A DNA stretch of 64,000 nucleotides from Mortierella alpina (taxonomy: Eukaryota; Mortierellomycota; Mortierellomycetes; Mortierellales; Mortierellaceae), in the NCBI GenBank assembly GCA_029449245.1, contig JANATF010000013.1:62001-126000 (forward strand), in the 5' to 3' direction. This document shows, piece by piece, positions 10,477 to 22,972 of the stretch. The position numbers and the translations under genes were made by a program. The notes beneath the pieces are model-generated. The model saw only the letters and a program-made list of their open reading frames with translations, was not told the origin of the DNA and made no database searches. The stretch's first letter is position 1. Each line of letters opens with the position of its first letter.

Positions 10477-13400
10477 TTGCTGCTGTTGTTGCTGCTGCTG
10501 CTGCTGCTGGTCCGCTAGGGCTCGATTGGAAGCTGTCGCCAATGTAACCTCATGCTTCAATCCAGATGCTAGGCTCGGCGATTCCTGGGGCTCCTCCACT
10601 GGCTCAGCCTTGATCCGTTTCAACTTTGTAGCAGCCTTCAATGATGCACTCGTGTTGGCTGTAGCTATAGCTTTCTGCAGCGCGGACTTGCGCTCCTTGT
10701 CCTTAGGCGGTGCGGGCGCAACTGCGGCAGTTGAAGAGGTTGCAGTCGCAGTGCCCTCTACGGAGGAAGAGTCATCGCTTGTGTCATCAAGAAGCTGTCG
10801 TCTGCGCTTTTGTGGCGCCATTCCTGGGCTTTTCAGTCGCGGCGGCTCAGGCTCATCTGCTTTCGGTCGAGCTAGTAGAGGTTGATAACCTGGTTCGCTT
10901 CCTGGAAAAGACACTGCAGCAGGATTTATAGGCGGTCGGCGGGTTTGCGCGACAGACGATTGCTCCATAACCAGGTCCTGCTCTTCCTCATCCTCTGCTT
11001 CAGACTCTAACCGGCTTGATGCCTCAGGCGGTTGAAGGGTTGCCGCCTCGCGTATTCGTTTGGATTCCAGCTCCTGATCAACAGCATGCTGTGCAAGACG
11101 CCTCTCCTCGATAGTTTCTACGTTAGCTTTTCTTCGGATGGACACACTGCCGCCCTCCAGTTCTGCATCCTCCCCCTCCTCTTCTTCCTCGACGCCGACT
11201 TCGCCGTCTTCATCGCCACCTTCACCCAGCGCCTCCTCTTCATCCTCATCGTCTTCACCTTCCTCTTGGTCGTGCCTATGATGACGATGTTTCGACTTTT
11301 TACCATCCTTCTTATGCTTCTTTGCTTTCTTGTCTTTCTTGTCCTTTTTCTCCTTTTTGCGCTTTGGCGACTCCGAGTCCCGTCCCGATTCAGCCTTTGT
11401 AGTGTGTCCTTTAGACATTGACTCTTCAGATTCACTCTGATATCGCCTTCCATTGTCCTTTCCAAAGAAGTCGTTACACTTGAGATCAGACAGGTCTCCT
11501 GAGCCACAGAGACGCCGAAGAAACTTCCAGATCTTGCGGGAAACTGTGATGTCGCGCTTTTCGTCGCTACTTGGAAGCGCGAAAAAATATAAAAACGAAA
11601 GAAAATATGTTAGAGCCTCCTGCACTGTTCACCTGTCAACTGTAAACACGCGTCCCTGGCAATATTCAGTACCTGATCATGCTATCAAACATTCTGAGCG
11701 CACACTGGATTCCATTCTTGTAGCCATAGACCTTCTGGATATCTTTCAAATAGTTGAAGCTGTAAAAGGAGTCAAGAGTGGGTTCCGGATAAAAACACGT
11801 GTGTGAGTGATAGCGCCAGAAGTGCTCGACGATTGTAGGCCGCGATCAGCACAAGTCGTTAACACTTACTTTTGCCGGATTCTTTCGCCTACATCTCGGT
11901 CCCACGCTGAGAGATCATCCTTTGATAAGAGAGCCGTCAAGTCCGCCTTGATGTCTCTTAGTAGACCTTTGATATTGCCAAAATGTTCCATCCCATTGGA
12001 CATGACAGTAGATAGGGTTCCTATCTTGGCTGCTTTGTCACTTTTATCAAGCGCAGATAAAAGTAAGGATTGAGCTTCTTGATTGTCCATGCGTATGGGG
12101 AACACTGGCCGATCGTGGTTCAAGTCCGGTAACCAAGGCGCATGCCATTTCCCTGAACTCCGTGGGAGAACGAGTAGTACGAATTGGTTGATTCTAGTAG
12201 AGGGCATGGGGTCTGCAGAAGAGAAGGATCACATTTAGGAACTATATCGGCGGCGCGCCATGGCCTGAAAGGTCAAAGATTGTGAATTACCAGGGCCATT
12301 ATCCAAGCGAACTGGAGCTGAATGGAATGAGCTTTTCAAGAAATGCGGTGCCGCCATAAGGATGCCACACCATTCGCGATCCGACTCGGTCCTTGATGAT
12401 AAGGATGTCATTGACATGGCTGCTCCTAGGTCATCCTTTAGAGCAGCTCCACCCATGAAGGAGAGACTGGTCGATGCGCTTGCTCCTATTGAAAAGCTTG
12501 AGCTTAAGTGCCCGCTGCCTCCCGAAGCATTCAAGTCTGGTGTGGATGAAATAGAGAGATTGGGCGAAGATCCTTGCGAGTGCGAAAGCCTCTTGGACAG
12601 AAGGCCCGGAGCGGTAGTGGATGAGGATGTTGCTGCAGCCTTGGATCCCTTGTTGCTGGCTTCGTCTTGAGAATGGCGCCACTTTCGTAACCGGACACAA
12701 TTTCTGTTAGGGTACTGCAGGGCAACGATCGCCACCATTGACTCTTGGCATAGTGCCTTGTAAAGGGTGGAGTAAAGGTGCTGCTGAGGTGTACTGTCCT
12801 GAGTTGACATTTCCGAATCGTTCTCGCTGTTTGGGTGCGGGAAAGAGGGCGATGAGTGGTTGGACTGATCCATCGAGCTGGTCGGCGGCAGATTGGGCTG
12901 GACAAACTTTTGCATCATTCCTGGCTGCTGTCCTCCAAAGTTGGGCTGAAACTGCTGGTGCTGCTGTTGGTGATGCTGCTGCCGCTGTTGAAATGAGTTG
13001 TTTCCAGAGTGCTGTTGCTGGTGTCGCTGCTGGAAGAACGATGGCTGCTGCTGCTGCTGCTGGGAAGCAGGGAATAATGTGGAAGCCAGCGAGTCGTCTG
13101 CTTTTACAGCTTTGAGCTCGGCAGTAGTGGATGAGTCGTCTGTGCTGGGTGGTGCTCCTTCCTTGATGTCGCTTGCAACGGCGTCGTGGCTCTGCGGCCG
13201 GTCGAGTGTGATCCAGTGACGCGAGAGAACTGGTGGCGACTGGAGATCGTGGAGGTCCATGAAGCCGATGATGGACAGGTCCGAGGCTAGGACAGAGCCC
13301 TGGTTGTGCAGTGTCTGGCGCTGCACAGACCCTAGGCCATGCACACCCTGCTCTTGTTCCATGCGAGCCTGGCTCTGATCCGCATCCATGCTGTCGTCCG

Positions 13401-13656
13401 CTTGTTCATTAGTGCCTGCACTGCCAGCCTCCGTGTCCTCCCTATCCTTGACCTTGCTGTCCATGCCAGCATCAGTGGGGGTGCTGCTCCTGAGGGGGTG
13501 GACATTTGCTTTGCCTGGCTCCTGGGTCTCAGCGCGCGTTGGTGGTGCATCTTGAAAGGCTCGTTTTGGCTCTGGGGCGAGGCAGATGCGGCTGGAGAGA
13601 TGGCCGCAGACAAGCGTGAACACAGGCTCGCCACTGTTGGTGAGCCCCACGGGCAT
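7657..13656 (-). CDS. Giant polyglutamine, disordered protein (~1901 aa), function unknown; weak Ku/SPOC-barrel resemblance in N-terminal half
   Basis: Four exons on the minus strand: 13656..12291, 12212..11870, 11759..11673, 11566..7657. The last acceptor could instead be 3 bases upstream (exon start 11569). The exons sum to 5706 bases. ATG 13656 opens MPVGLTNSGEPVFTLVCGH. Residues ~140-500 look globular but are interrupted by Q/S-rich loops. The pieces LSIIGFMDLHDLQ, LYKALCQESMVAIVALQYP and INQFVLLVLPRS recall the order of strands in Ku/SPOC beta-barrels, a weak and unverified likeness. Exons 2-4 add a helical block ending FLRRLCGSGDLSDLKCNDFF. The remaining ~1250 residues are a Lys-rich segment, an acidic segment, 37 uninterrupted Gln (10399-10509) and a Q/P/H/S/Y tail. 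A nuclear co-regulator is the most natural guess, but I do not recognise the family. Confidence 0.7.
10399..10509 (-). repeat. Polyglutamine-coding CAG/CAA tract (37 codons)
   Basis: An uninterrupted run of CTG/TTG triplets on the plus strand equals 37 CAG/CAA glutamine codons on the coding strand. CAA interruptions are frequent, which normally stabilises such a tract against slippage. It sits in the last exon of the giant polyQ gene. Confidence 0.95.
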
Positions 13657-14410
13657 TTTCTTGTGGTCGGCGGGGTGCGGTGCTTCGGTGCCAGGATGTC
13701 GAGGATCCAGAGAGACGTCGAGAGGTCAATGGGGGAATGGGAATCTGGGACGCAACGAGTCGGATTCAGAGAGCACCGCTTTTAGGCCAAAAAAACACGT
13801 ACAAATTTGGCTCATTTTTTTGGCACGTTGTCAGCCATCGGCGCGCTTTGGTCGCGTAGCTCGCGCGAACGTGCATCATGGTTACGCGCAGAGTCGGCGG
13901 GGCCTTGCGCGGGGTTGCTGACGGCGGCAGTCCTTGCTGGCAACCTGCTAGCTGCCAGCTGTAGACTGTCTTTGAGTGAGTGCTCTGGTCGTTAGTACTG
14001 CAGGCCACGCTGCTGAAGAGCAAGAGTCAACGAGCGAAATAGGGGTCAGGATGGCCACGCCAGAAACAAACAAAACGACCACCAAGAGGTCAACAGGTCC
14101 GCCCTGCTTTCTTCGTCTCCATCGTTCGTCGTTCCTTCCGTCTTTCTTCCTTCGACTCTGCCTCGTCCTTCCTTCTTCCTCTTTCCTCTACATTCTCCTG
14201 CAAGCTGTGCTCGCCCGCATTCTCTCCATTCGCACCTCCTCGCCCATCCGTTCTCATTCTCTCCTCCCATTCACACTCTCATTCCACGCCGGCACTCCTG
14301 ACAACGCACTGGCTCGCTTGCTCAAGCCTTTATCCTCCAGGATCCTGCTTTGATCCTGCTTCGATCCCCCAACCCTTCAACTGCCACCTCAAGTCACCAC
14401 ACTAACAACT
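13657..14410. promoter_or_regulatory. Divergent promoter region between polyQ gene and LIMK-like kinase
   Basis: A stretch of 754 bases separates divergent start codons. The half nearest the kinase (14105-14340) is strongly pyrimidine-rich on the plus strand (CTTCC/CTTTC blocks), the usual fungal CT-rich leader. No convincing gene lies inside; long frames here are low-complexity shadows. Confidence 0.5.
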
Positions 14411-17400
14411 ATGCGCATCCAGTGGGCCGACCTCAAGACCTTTGACATCATCGGGTCGGGCTCCTTTGGTAGAGTTTTCCACGGTGACCTCCTCGGTACC
14501 GAAGTCGCTATCAAGGAGTGTGTACGCTCAGACTCCAAAGCCTTTGACGAAAAGTACTTCAAGCGTGAAGTCGACATCCTCAAACAAAGTCGACACCCCA
14601 ACATTGTCCAGGTTGGTCTTCCTTTCTCTCAGCAACCCACCACCTCGTCTGAGTAACCATGCCCCCAGCAGAAAGCTAATTATCCAACACCTTGTAGTTT
14701 ATGGGAATCTGCAAGCGCAGAAAGCGCTTCTACATCGTCACAGAGTTCTTGCCTCTCGGAAACCTACGTCGAGTAAGTCGACCCTTATTTTTTCTCCTGT
14801 CGCCATGCTCCCCCTCCCCTTCCGAAGAAAAGGAACCGCACTGACAGTAAGGCGCGCCACTGGGCGCATCGCGGTTGTCTCTTATAGTGGATCCAGGACG
14901 AGACAAAGGAGTTTGGATGGGATACTAGGATCAGCTTTGCAATCGACATATCCCTGGCTCTCGCATATCTGCACCACAAGAACATCATACACAGGTGCGT
15001 TCTATATGCCTATATATATCTGCACCCCAGCTGACAGCAGGCGAAAAGAAGAAGGAAGAGAGACAAGGAGGCGAGGGTAGATGTTCGATGCTTATCCAGG
15101 TGTTAGGCACGCAAGGCACGCATTTGCAATTTTGCTCTCATGCAGGGGTGCGAAATTCATCAACAGCAACTGCTGCTGCTGCGACCATGCTCTTTTGCCT
15201 CCTATTTTTTGATCCCATGGGCAAAACCGTCCGATACTCTTCCTGGAGACGACATACGCCGCAAATATGTACACACGGTATGTGTTATTAACTGGGCGTT
15301 CCTGCTTGGCTGCGGTCAACATGAAATAGAGACTTGAAGGGAGAAAACCTGCTCATATCCGAAAACATGCGAATCAAGGTACATAACAAGACAGCGACCA
15401 TGTGTCAACTGCCCTCTACTGATTTGCAGACCAAGGCTGAAGGAAGGGCAGAACAGTAACCACAGCTCTCGTAACTCTCTCCGCAACAACAAACCTTTTT
15501 TCCATCGCCACCAAGGTGTGCGACTTTGGATTCAGTCGAGCCGAGGCCAAGGACGACGACGAAATGCGTAGAATCAGCTATTGTGGGACAGATGGATATA
15601 TGGTACGGAGATTTTATGAATTTTCCTCCACCAGCAACCTCACAACTCCCACGGAACTGTGCCGTGCTCACTCCGTTGCCCATTCTTTTTATAGGCTCCA
15701 GAGATCCTGCTTGGCGAAGACTTTGATTGCAGCGTTGATGTGTTCTCGTTTGGCGTTGTCCTCGCAGAGATGATGGCTCGCCACGTAGTCGACACTCAGT
15801 ACTTTCAACGCCAGTCCCCAGACATGCATGTCTCTCCTGACGAGATTCTCTTTCGCGCCCAGAAAGGCTGTCCATTAGAGCTCGGAGAACTCGCCATCCA
15901 CTGCGTCCAGCCACTACCAGAGAATCGACCCAAGCTGCAACAAATAGTGGAACGACTGACTGCAATCGAGAACGTGGACATTCATGTGGGCACGACCTTG
16001 GTGGTCGCACCATCGGTAGCGAGGGCAGCAAGGAACATGATGCGGAAGAAGCAGGTAGCAGCAACACAGCCATATCATTATCAAAATCAACCATTGCAGG
16101 ACATGAACTACAATGGTCAGGCGCAAAGTTCCAGCATCCAAGGCCAAGCCAACACTTGGAGGACGGCAGAATCAGGCGTAGTATCCATGCAGGGGGCCGT
16201 CGTGGGATCAACTAGCACCTATAAAGGCAAAAGATGGAGGGGAACAGGAAGCGACGGTGGAAGCTCTGTCAAGCTGGGTTATGAGGATGCTGACCAATTT
16301 ACTGGTACTCTCATCAACAGAGATGGGCAGGCGAGCAGGCGCGACTTGTCTCTGGACGATGAGGACGACGCGACATTCCGAATGCCTCTCTGGGACAGCA
16401 TCAACTCGCCGCAAAATCAGCAGCAGTTACAGCAGTGGAACGACTCTAGCTCGGTCAACATGTCTACTATCAAAGGAAACAAGTACCGTCAAACTTGGGA
16501 CCAAGAGCCTAGTGTCACTGGTCTCATTCAGGAGGATGCTGATGGAGGGCTGTCGCACTTGGGCAGTCTTCACCTCGATCTCTCGGATGAGGAAAAGGAC
16601 GACAGGTACAGCTTTGACGGAAGCAGCGGATCGAGCGACGACGATGAGGACCAGGATTCGCTCTTTGATGAAGACAGCGATCAAGAAAACAATCATGTTT
16701 TGCAAGGACAGCAACGTGCAGGCATGTATGAGCTCAGCAGCGATAGCGACGCTTCGCTCTCATCCAGTTCACTGCCGGATTCGATCGTACTGGCCCTGGA
16801 CACGCTTGAAATACCAGATCTATCGATGGCGAAACTGCTGGGGCAGGGACAGCAACTGCGACCATCTGATTCGGCTCCACCTAGGGAACCTGACTCTCCC
16901 ACGGAAGTTGACGACCCGGACACTTCTCAAAAGAACGGCGAGGACAGGGCTCTTTTATTTAGGAAACCAAGTCTGATTTCTAGACTTTTGCCCCCTATCC
17001 CAGCATCAGAGAACCCATGGACCATGAATGGCGAGACCACACAGGAAAACAGCGAACCAACTCTGCCTATCTCTGGTACTCGTGATATTTCGACGATCAG
17101 CCCAGATCTTGAAGACGACGCAGAAGCACCGACGACAGCTACCATAGTACATCTGGCTGGGGAAGGTTCCCTTCCACCGGCACCACCATCCAAGACAAGT
17201 CTCTTGCGTCGAGCCAACACTTTGATGCCTAACTGGAAGCCCGACGATGCCAATCCGCACGACCCCACAATAGACACAGATCAGCAGCAGCAGCCATTTA
17301 CAGCACCCACGCAGGGTCCGGTCTCACAGCCCTCCTCCTCGTCCACTGCAGATTCGGAACCAATATCTGCCGCCACCTCCTCATCGTCCTCGACCTCTGC

Positions 17401-18291
17401 TTCCTCTCCATCCTCTTCCGTGGAAGCGACGAATGCAGAAAAGGACAGCGACGCCAAGGGCACGTCTGTTGCGCATCGTGGCCTTGGCCTCGTACGAGGC
17501 ATGTCCGATAGCTTCTGGGGTCCCAGCACTAGCACTGGCACTGGCACTGACAGCCCATCGGTCGCTGTAGAGGGTGCCGCGAAGGATATGTCCTCAGAGA
17601 CCCCAATGGAAACGGGCGGTACAATCACGAGCTCGCTTGCAGCTGCACTTGGTGCGAAAACATGGGCTGGCGGCGCTGGCGGTTTAGGCCAATGGATCGG
17701 CCAGTATACGCATCCAGAGTACAGTCAAGACCCTCAGGGTAATGCCCGACTCAAGAAGCACACCTCGCTCAAGGAGGGCAAGCAACAGCGCCTGATGGTG
17801 GGCAGAGGAGTGGTGAAGCTGGATGTATGGGAGGAGGACGAAGTCCTTCCCAAGGGAATGGTCCGCGACGAAATGGAGTCGACGGGCGGAGAAGGCGGAG
17901 AAGGAGCAAGAGGGATGGCGGCAGCGGTGGTGGTGAAGCGCCGACAAAAGAACAAGCTGACGGGAATATCGCATCGGTTCTCGTTGGTCACGTCCTCAGC
18001 CTTACTGCTGCCAAAATGTGATGTCTGTCAGAAACGGCTCGGTGTGCTCCCTGGCTGGTCGTCCAAGCACCTCGAATGCGATGGTAAGTTTTCAAGATCT
18101 GGCGGAGGAGTTGATTGATTATCACTTTGCAATACTTGTTGACATATCTCTAACAAGCTGTCCTTGTTCATGTTCCTGGGGGACGGTGGTGCGTAGATTG
18201 TGGATACAGAACGCATCCAAAGTGTGTGGCCAATGTCTTGAAGAGCTGCACCTCGGCAAGGAAGTCTGGGATATGGGAGGTTCCTGTTTAA
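14411..18291 (+). CDS. LIMK/TESK-like (TKL group) protein kinase with C-terminal C1 zinc domain
   Basis: Seven exons: 14411..14611, 14698..14772, 14888..14994, 15330..15378, 15516..15602, 15695..18083, 18197..18291. They sum to 3003 bases (1000 residues). The kinase domain opens almost at residue 1: glycine loop IGSGSFGRV, VAIKE (ATP-anchoring Lys), KREVDIL (helix C Glu), NIIHRDLKGENLLI (catalytic loop), VCDFGFSR (DFG) and YMAPEILLGEDFD (APE). The segment VDVFSFGVVLAEMMAR and the C-lobe resemble LIM kinase/TESK. A ~650-residue acidic, Ser-rich linker follows. The C-terminus, completed by the last exon, has H-RFSLVTSSALLLP-CDVC...ECDDCGYRTHPKCVANVLKSC, a C1 (diacylglycerol/phorbol-ester-type) Cys/His pattern. 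All catalytic residues are present, so it should be active. Control of actin or cell-wall signalling is inference. Confidence 0.88.
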
Positions 18292-18468
18292 TTAGCAATG
18301 CGCAGTGCAGACAAGAAAACAATAGGTGGATGAATACTGATTTATTACAAAAAAAACGAGACAAAAAGAAAAAAGGTGGAGCAGGAATGGGAACGAAGGA
18401 GAGAGGCCTCCGCATCCAAAAGCGAAAAAAAAGCTGAAGAAAAAGAAGGCAGTAAAAAGAAAGAATTA

Positions 18469-21400
18469 CTATTCCCAGAGCTCATCTCCCGGCGCAACAT
18501 CCCGATGCGACGCGTCGACGCTAACACGTCCCTTCGAGTCCATCACAGCATCATCCGAAAGACACGGCAACCCCGCATTGTTCAGCTCCATGATCTCGAC
18601 CTCTGCAAACCCGCGTGGGTCCTTGGGTAACCAGATCGGTAGTCCCTGTTTCCATAACGCCGGGTTCACATAACTGTGTGACTCCGGTACGACCCTTTCG
18701 GCCGCTGGGTCCGAGGACATGATGCTGTGGTTGGCGCCTAAGACCTGGAGACTGGAGCTGCCTCCGATGCCGCCGTATTCGGACCCTTGCCGTCCTTGCT
18801 GCTGCAGTCGTGCACGTTGCGTCATGCCAGACGAGGCTGGGTGGAACGCAGCAGAGTCCTGCGGAGAGTACGTATTGCTGTCGGTGCTTGTTTGACGAGG
18901 GTGTTGGTGATTGTGCTGGGGATCCAAAGCTACAGGGGCAGCGTGGGAGTGCGTGCCATCGTTTAGGTTCTCCGTGTTGGCAGTCTCGACACGAATGGAG
19001 GGCAACGGCGACTGCTGCTGCGAGGAGTGGTGCGACCGAGACGAGAGCGTGGATCCTTGACGCTGATGTCCACCACTGAGCGCAGGAGAGACCGATTTGG
19101 CCGGGTCAGGCGAGTACAGTTCCTTAGAGGGTGGCGAATTCGTTGGCGGCAGTGGATCCTTGTAGGGTGCCTTCTCATGGAACGACTCTTGTCGTGGCAC
19201 AGGATTGACCTTTTCGGTGACAATGGGCACCGGCGCTGTTGTGGCTGCCGTTGCTGTCGTTGTTGCTGTGGGCGTTGGCGGGTAGTGCTGATCCGCACTA
19301 CTGTTTTGCTGCCTTGTGGTGCAGAAGGCTTGGCTTTGGCCGCCGCATCCATCATCGGCATCCGCGATGGCTGCCAGGCTTGCATTATCAGCCGCGTTCC
19401 CACTAATGGCCTGGTTGACAGAACGCGTGTCAAAGGCTTCGACTGGAAGGTACTGGATGAGGGGTTTGAATACCTTGTTACGACTTATAGTGATGGCTAG
19501 GATGGACGCGACAAGGAGGATAAACATGATGACGGACTGCCCAGCAGCTTTCTGTAGAACAAAGAGGCCAAGCATGACAATCTCAAAGAGGATGATGGCG
19601 ATGTAGATCTGGTCAATGATCCTAGGGAAGATCAGTCCACCAGAGTCGAAGGGTTGGCTGTAGACATAAAGGAACATGTGTCGGAACGCCAAGTAGTAGA
19701 ACCCAAAGTAGATCACCATCAGCGGCAGGATGAAGGGCTGGATCGTGGAGTACAGGAGACCTACGAGTCCATGCAGAAGTGCATGGGGGATAATGATTAG
19801 CAGAGGAATCAAATTGATGGTCTTCAAGTGAGCAATTGAGTGCGAATACAGAGCGCTAGAGAGGTGTGATATGATACAGAACGTACCGATCGAAAACGCA
19901 ATTGTATGCACAGGGATTGTGGTGCCCCAGTCAACTGAGCCCATGGTTCGCTCAGTAGCGTACATCTGACGGGGTGTCGATGAAAGTAACTTGCCGACCC
20001 AATAACCAATGAGTGGTCCTATCTGCAGCAGCATCATCGGGATCTGGATGAACGACAAGAGAATAAAGCTCAGGAAGAAGGTCGATGCCTGGGGGAGGCT
20101 TGTGGAGAGCATTGTCATGATGTTGTTGGGGTTCTGCTTGATCATATCAATGGCTGGAAAGATGCCGTTAGCGAGAGTGGTGACCAGTAAGACGTGCACG
20201 ACCTGTGTTCAACGACGTTCCGTAAGAGCAAAGGCACATTAATATTAGTCTCTCTCTGTCGTGCATACAAAATGAGTGTCAAAAGGGGCAATCGCTTACG
20301 CTGAACCAGTGATAGGAGGTGATGACTGCAAGGGTCTTTCGGGTGCTCAGCACCTCTCCACCGAGATGCGCCAGTTCTAGAGGGATGGAAAGGTCCAAGG
20401 TTAATAATCAGTTCAACTCCAGTCAGATCTTAAAATCATCTCTGCAACTTGATGAACAAAAACAAAAGTCTCAAGGACATTTACTGTAGAGGATGATGGG
20501 CAGCACCATCATGAGGACAGCCAGACCAATGGGCGGCAAAAGACCTTGGATGATACCCACAACGAGCGTAGGCAGCTTGTAAACGCCACTGAGGAACGGC
20601 GCAAACCTGACAATATTCTCCAGTTTGCTCACAGCAGCGACAAAGGTCACCGGAATGGCCCAAAGGACGATCAGTGCGATAGTCAAGACGATGGCAATGA
20701 CGCGTCGGATATTCCTGTTCCTGAAACTATGACCAAGGTTGTCCCATAGCACTTCCTTTGGATGCACCTCCAGATGCCGGGGCGCCATCGTCAATGTCGT
20801 TCGGTGGATAACCGCCTGCGTCGCTAAATGGGCGCCAAGCTGGTGATTGAACTGAATAAATGCAGCGCTCATCTTATCTTTGTCCTGACTATTGTGCATG
20901 GCCGTCATGGCTGCTTGTTGTCGAGCTTGGATCGAGGCATTCAAGTTGGAGAGCTCGGATCTGTAAGCCAGGACCGAGTCCACCTTCTCAGCACCACAGC
21001 AACTCGCAAACAAGGACATGGGAAAGACTGCAGGTCGATGGCGAGGACGAGACTCTTCCGGAAATGATTCATCGGACCCACTGCCTTGCTGCTGAAATCT
21101 ATTCTGCTGCTGCTGCTGTTGTTGTTGTTGTTGTTGTTGTTGTTGATGTTGCGATTGCTGCTGATCGTGGTCGCCGTCTTGACGCAACATCGCCGTTGAT
21201 CCATGCGATACCACAGAAGCCCTTCGACCATTCTTGATCTGGTGCTTTAGTTTGGCACGGATCAATGCACACTCGGCCGTTTCAAGTTTGTTGGTGAGGG
21301 CAAGACGCTTGTTGACGTCCTTGAGCAGCGCATCCGCAGAATAGGCTAGCCAAATGCGCCTGATACCTCCGGGGAAGGCGCTAAAGATGCTTTGCAGTGT

Positions 21401-22117
21401 TTGAAGATTGTCCTCGCCTTTTGGGATGCCACAGACAAGAATCGTGGTTGCCTGGAGTGAGAGGGAATGGTGGTCGCTCATAAGGTAGCGCTGTCTGCGG
21501 GTGATGTACCGCCTCACACTCAGGATCGCCAGCACGACCGTCGCTCCTATTATAGCGATTTACAATGATATCTTTCGTTAGACAGTTGGCACAGCCTGTG
21601 AAGCACAGGAGAAGAGTACGCCGTGGGGATCCAAAGAGAAAAAGATAAACAGCGTACCACAAAAGAGAACCGTCAGTATGAGATGTGCCCACAGACGCTT
21701 TTGATTTGCAATGTTGGCAATAGTAAACTGGTTGAGGCCAGTGAGCGTGAGCTGATTGATGGAGTTGAGAGGCACAAGGATGGGGATGGCCAGAAAGGTG
21801 AACCCCATAAAGAGAAAGAAGGACTTTGCTAGGAAGTCGAGGAACATGTATGCATCTAGGCCACAGCGCTCGATCACGTCTTGATCATTGAGATTGCGCG
21901 ACCCAAAGACCCATCCCAAGATTCCTTTATGTGAAGTCAAGTCGGGTCGCTCGCGTTCGGGACCCAGGTAGGTCTTGGGAGCGTACACGCGCGGGAACCG
22001 CGTGCGGACGATGGCAAAGACGATAAAGAGAATAGCAGACACTGCAGCGGTGAAGACGGCAGCAGAGACGAACGTCGCCACGGACGCATCCGCGTTCTGT
22101 GCGCTGTTATCTGACAT
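18469..22117 (-). CDS. RSN1/CSC1/TMEM63-family channel (stress-gated cation channel)
   Basis: Four exons on the minus strand: 22117..21658, 21546..20485, 20376..20300, 20202..18469. They sum to 3333 bases (1110 residues). The first membrane helix (SAAVFTAAVSAILFIVFAIV) and then RVYAPKTYL, GILGWVFGSRNLNDQDVIERCGLDAYMFLDFL split by commas from the first exon are classic CSC1/RSN1 N-terminus. A cytosolic RNA-recognition-like loop follows and is expanded by a Gln/His-rich insert (~residues 270-295). Conserved pore-region motifs include WDNLGHSFRNRN, ADALLKDVNKRLALTNKLE and GWYWVGKLL-like segments near 19960-20000. Exon 4 ends with about 280 residues of disordered Ser/Pro/His-rich cytosolic tail. 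Related proteins are osmotically or mechanically gated, calcium-permeable channels of the plasma membrane or ER. Both the insert and the long tail exceed the usual ~780-900 residues. Confidence 0.93.
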
Positions 22118-22972
22118 GGATAGATTTGTTTGTCGTAACCGGTGTGTTGCCCTGCAGGGCTAGTAGGCTAGTAGGCTATTAAGCGGTTTGCTGGTGCTGG
22201 TGAGTAGATGTAGGCGGTGCAGTGCTGGGGCATAGGCAACAGGTAAGCAGCAACTGAGAGGAGCGACAAGTGGATGAAAAGGTCAAGAGGGAATGACACT
22301 GAAGGAAAGAGACCGTGTGTTAGGTAGAGCGAGAGCGAGAGAGAGAGAGAGAGTGTGTGTGTGTGTGTGACATTAAGGGGTGATGATGGGATCGCTCCCA
22401 GGTTGGGCTGGTTTAGGATTGTTTGGTGAAGCAACAAGGACAAGAATGACAGCACACACAGGAAGGAGAGGGGTGAGAGGTGCTGGCCCTATCAGGGCCG
22501 TCTAGTGAGCAGGGCAAAGGCAGGCAAAGACAGGCACAGACAAGCAAAAGCAGAGACCGAGAGAGGAGCAGCGCTGCATAAATTATTGCCTACGTGTATA
22601 TCGATACGCATGTACCCAACCAACAAAGCAGGTCTCCAAACGCGTCGGGCTGCAACTCTGCAGAAATGCGACGCAGCAGCGGAGCCTGTGGATAATTGTG
22701 GCACGCAGAATACTGCGGGCACGCACTCGCCTGGCTCTTATTGGACAGCGGCCGCCAGCAGGGCGGGGCGAGGGTGCAATCGTGCATCCTTGACACCATT
22801 TGTCATCCCTGCCACCACTGATCTGCGCGCATAAATAACGTCTTCAGCGAGCCCGCTTCTCGCTTTCTCTCTCTTTTCCATTCACATCATCTCACTTCTC
22901 CCGCACACTTGCTCATTCTTTTTCTTCCGCATTTCCTCATTCGCCCTTCTCGCGCCGGTCTTGATCTCCAAC
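22118..22972. promoter_or_regulatory. Divergent promoter region between CSC1-type channel and REI1
   Basis: An 855-base divergent intergenic region. It holds a purine/GT microsatellite at about 22328-22370 (GA repeats running into GT repeats), which is CT/AC-rich on the channel's strand. A TATA-like CATAAATAAC lies at about 22828-22838, ~140 bases before the REI1 ATG, followed by a CT-rich leader at 22850-22930. Confidence 0.5.
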
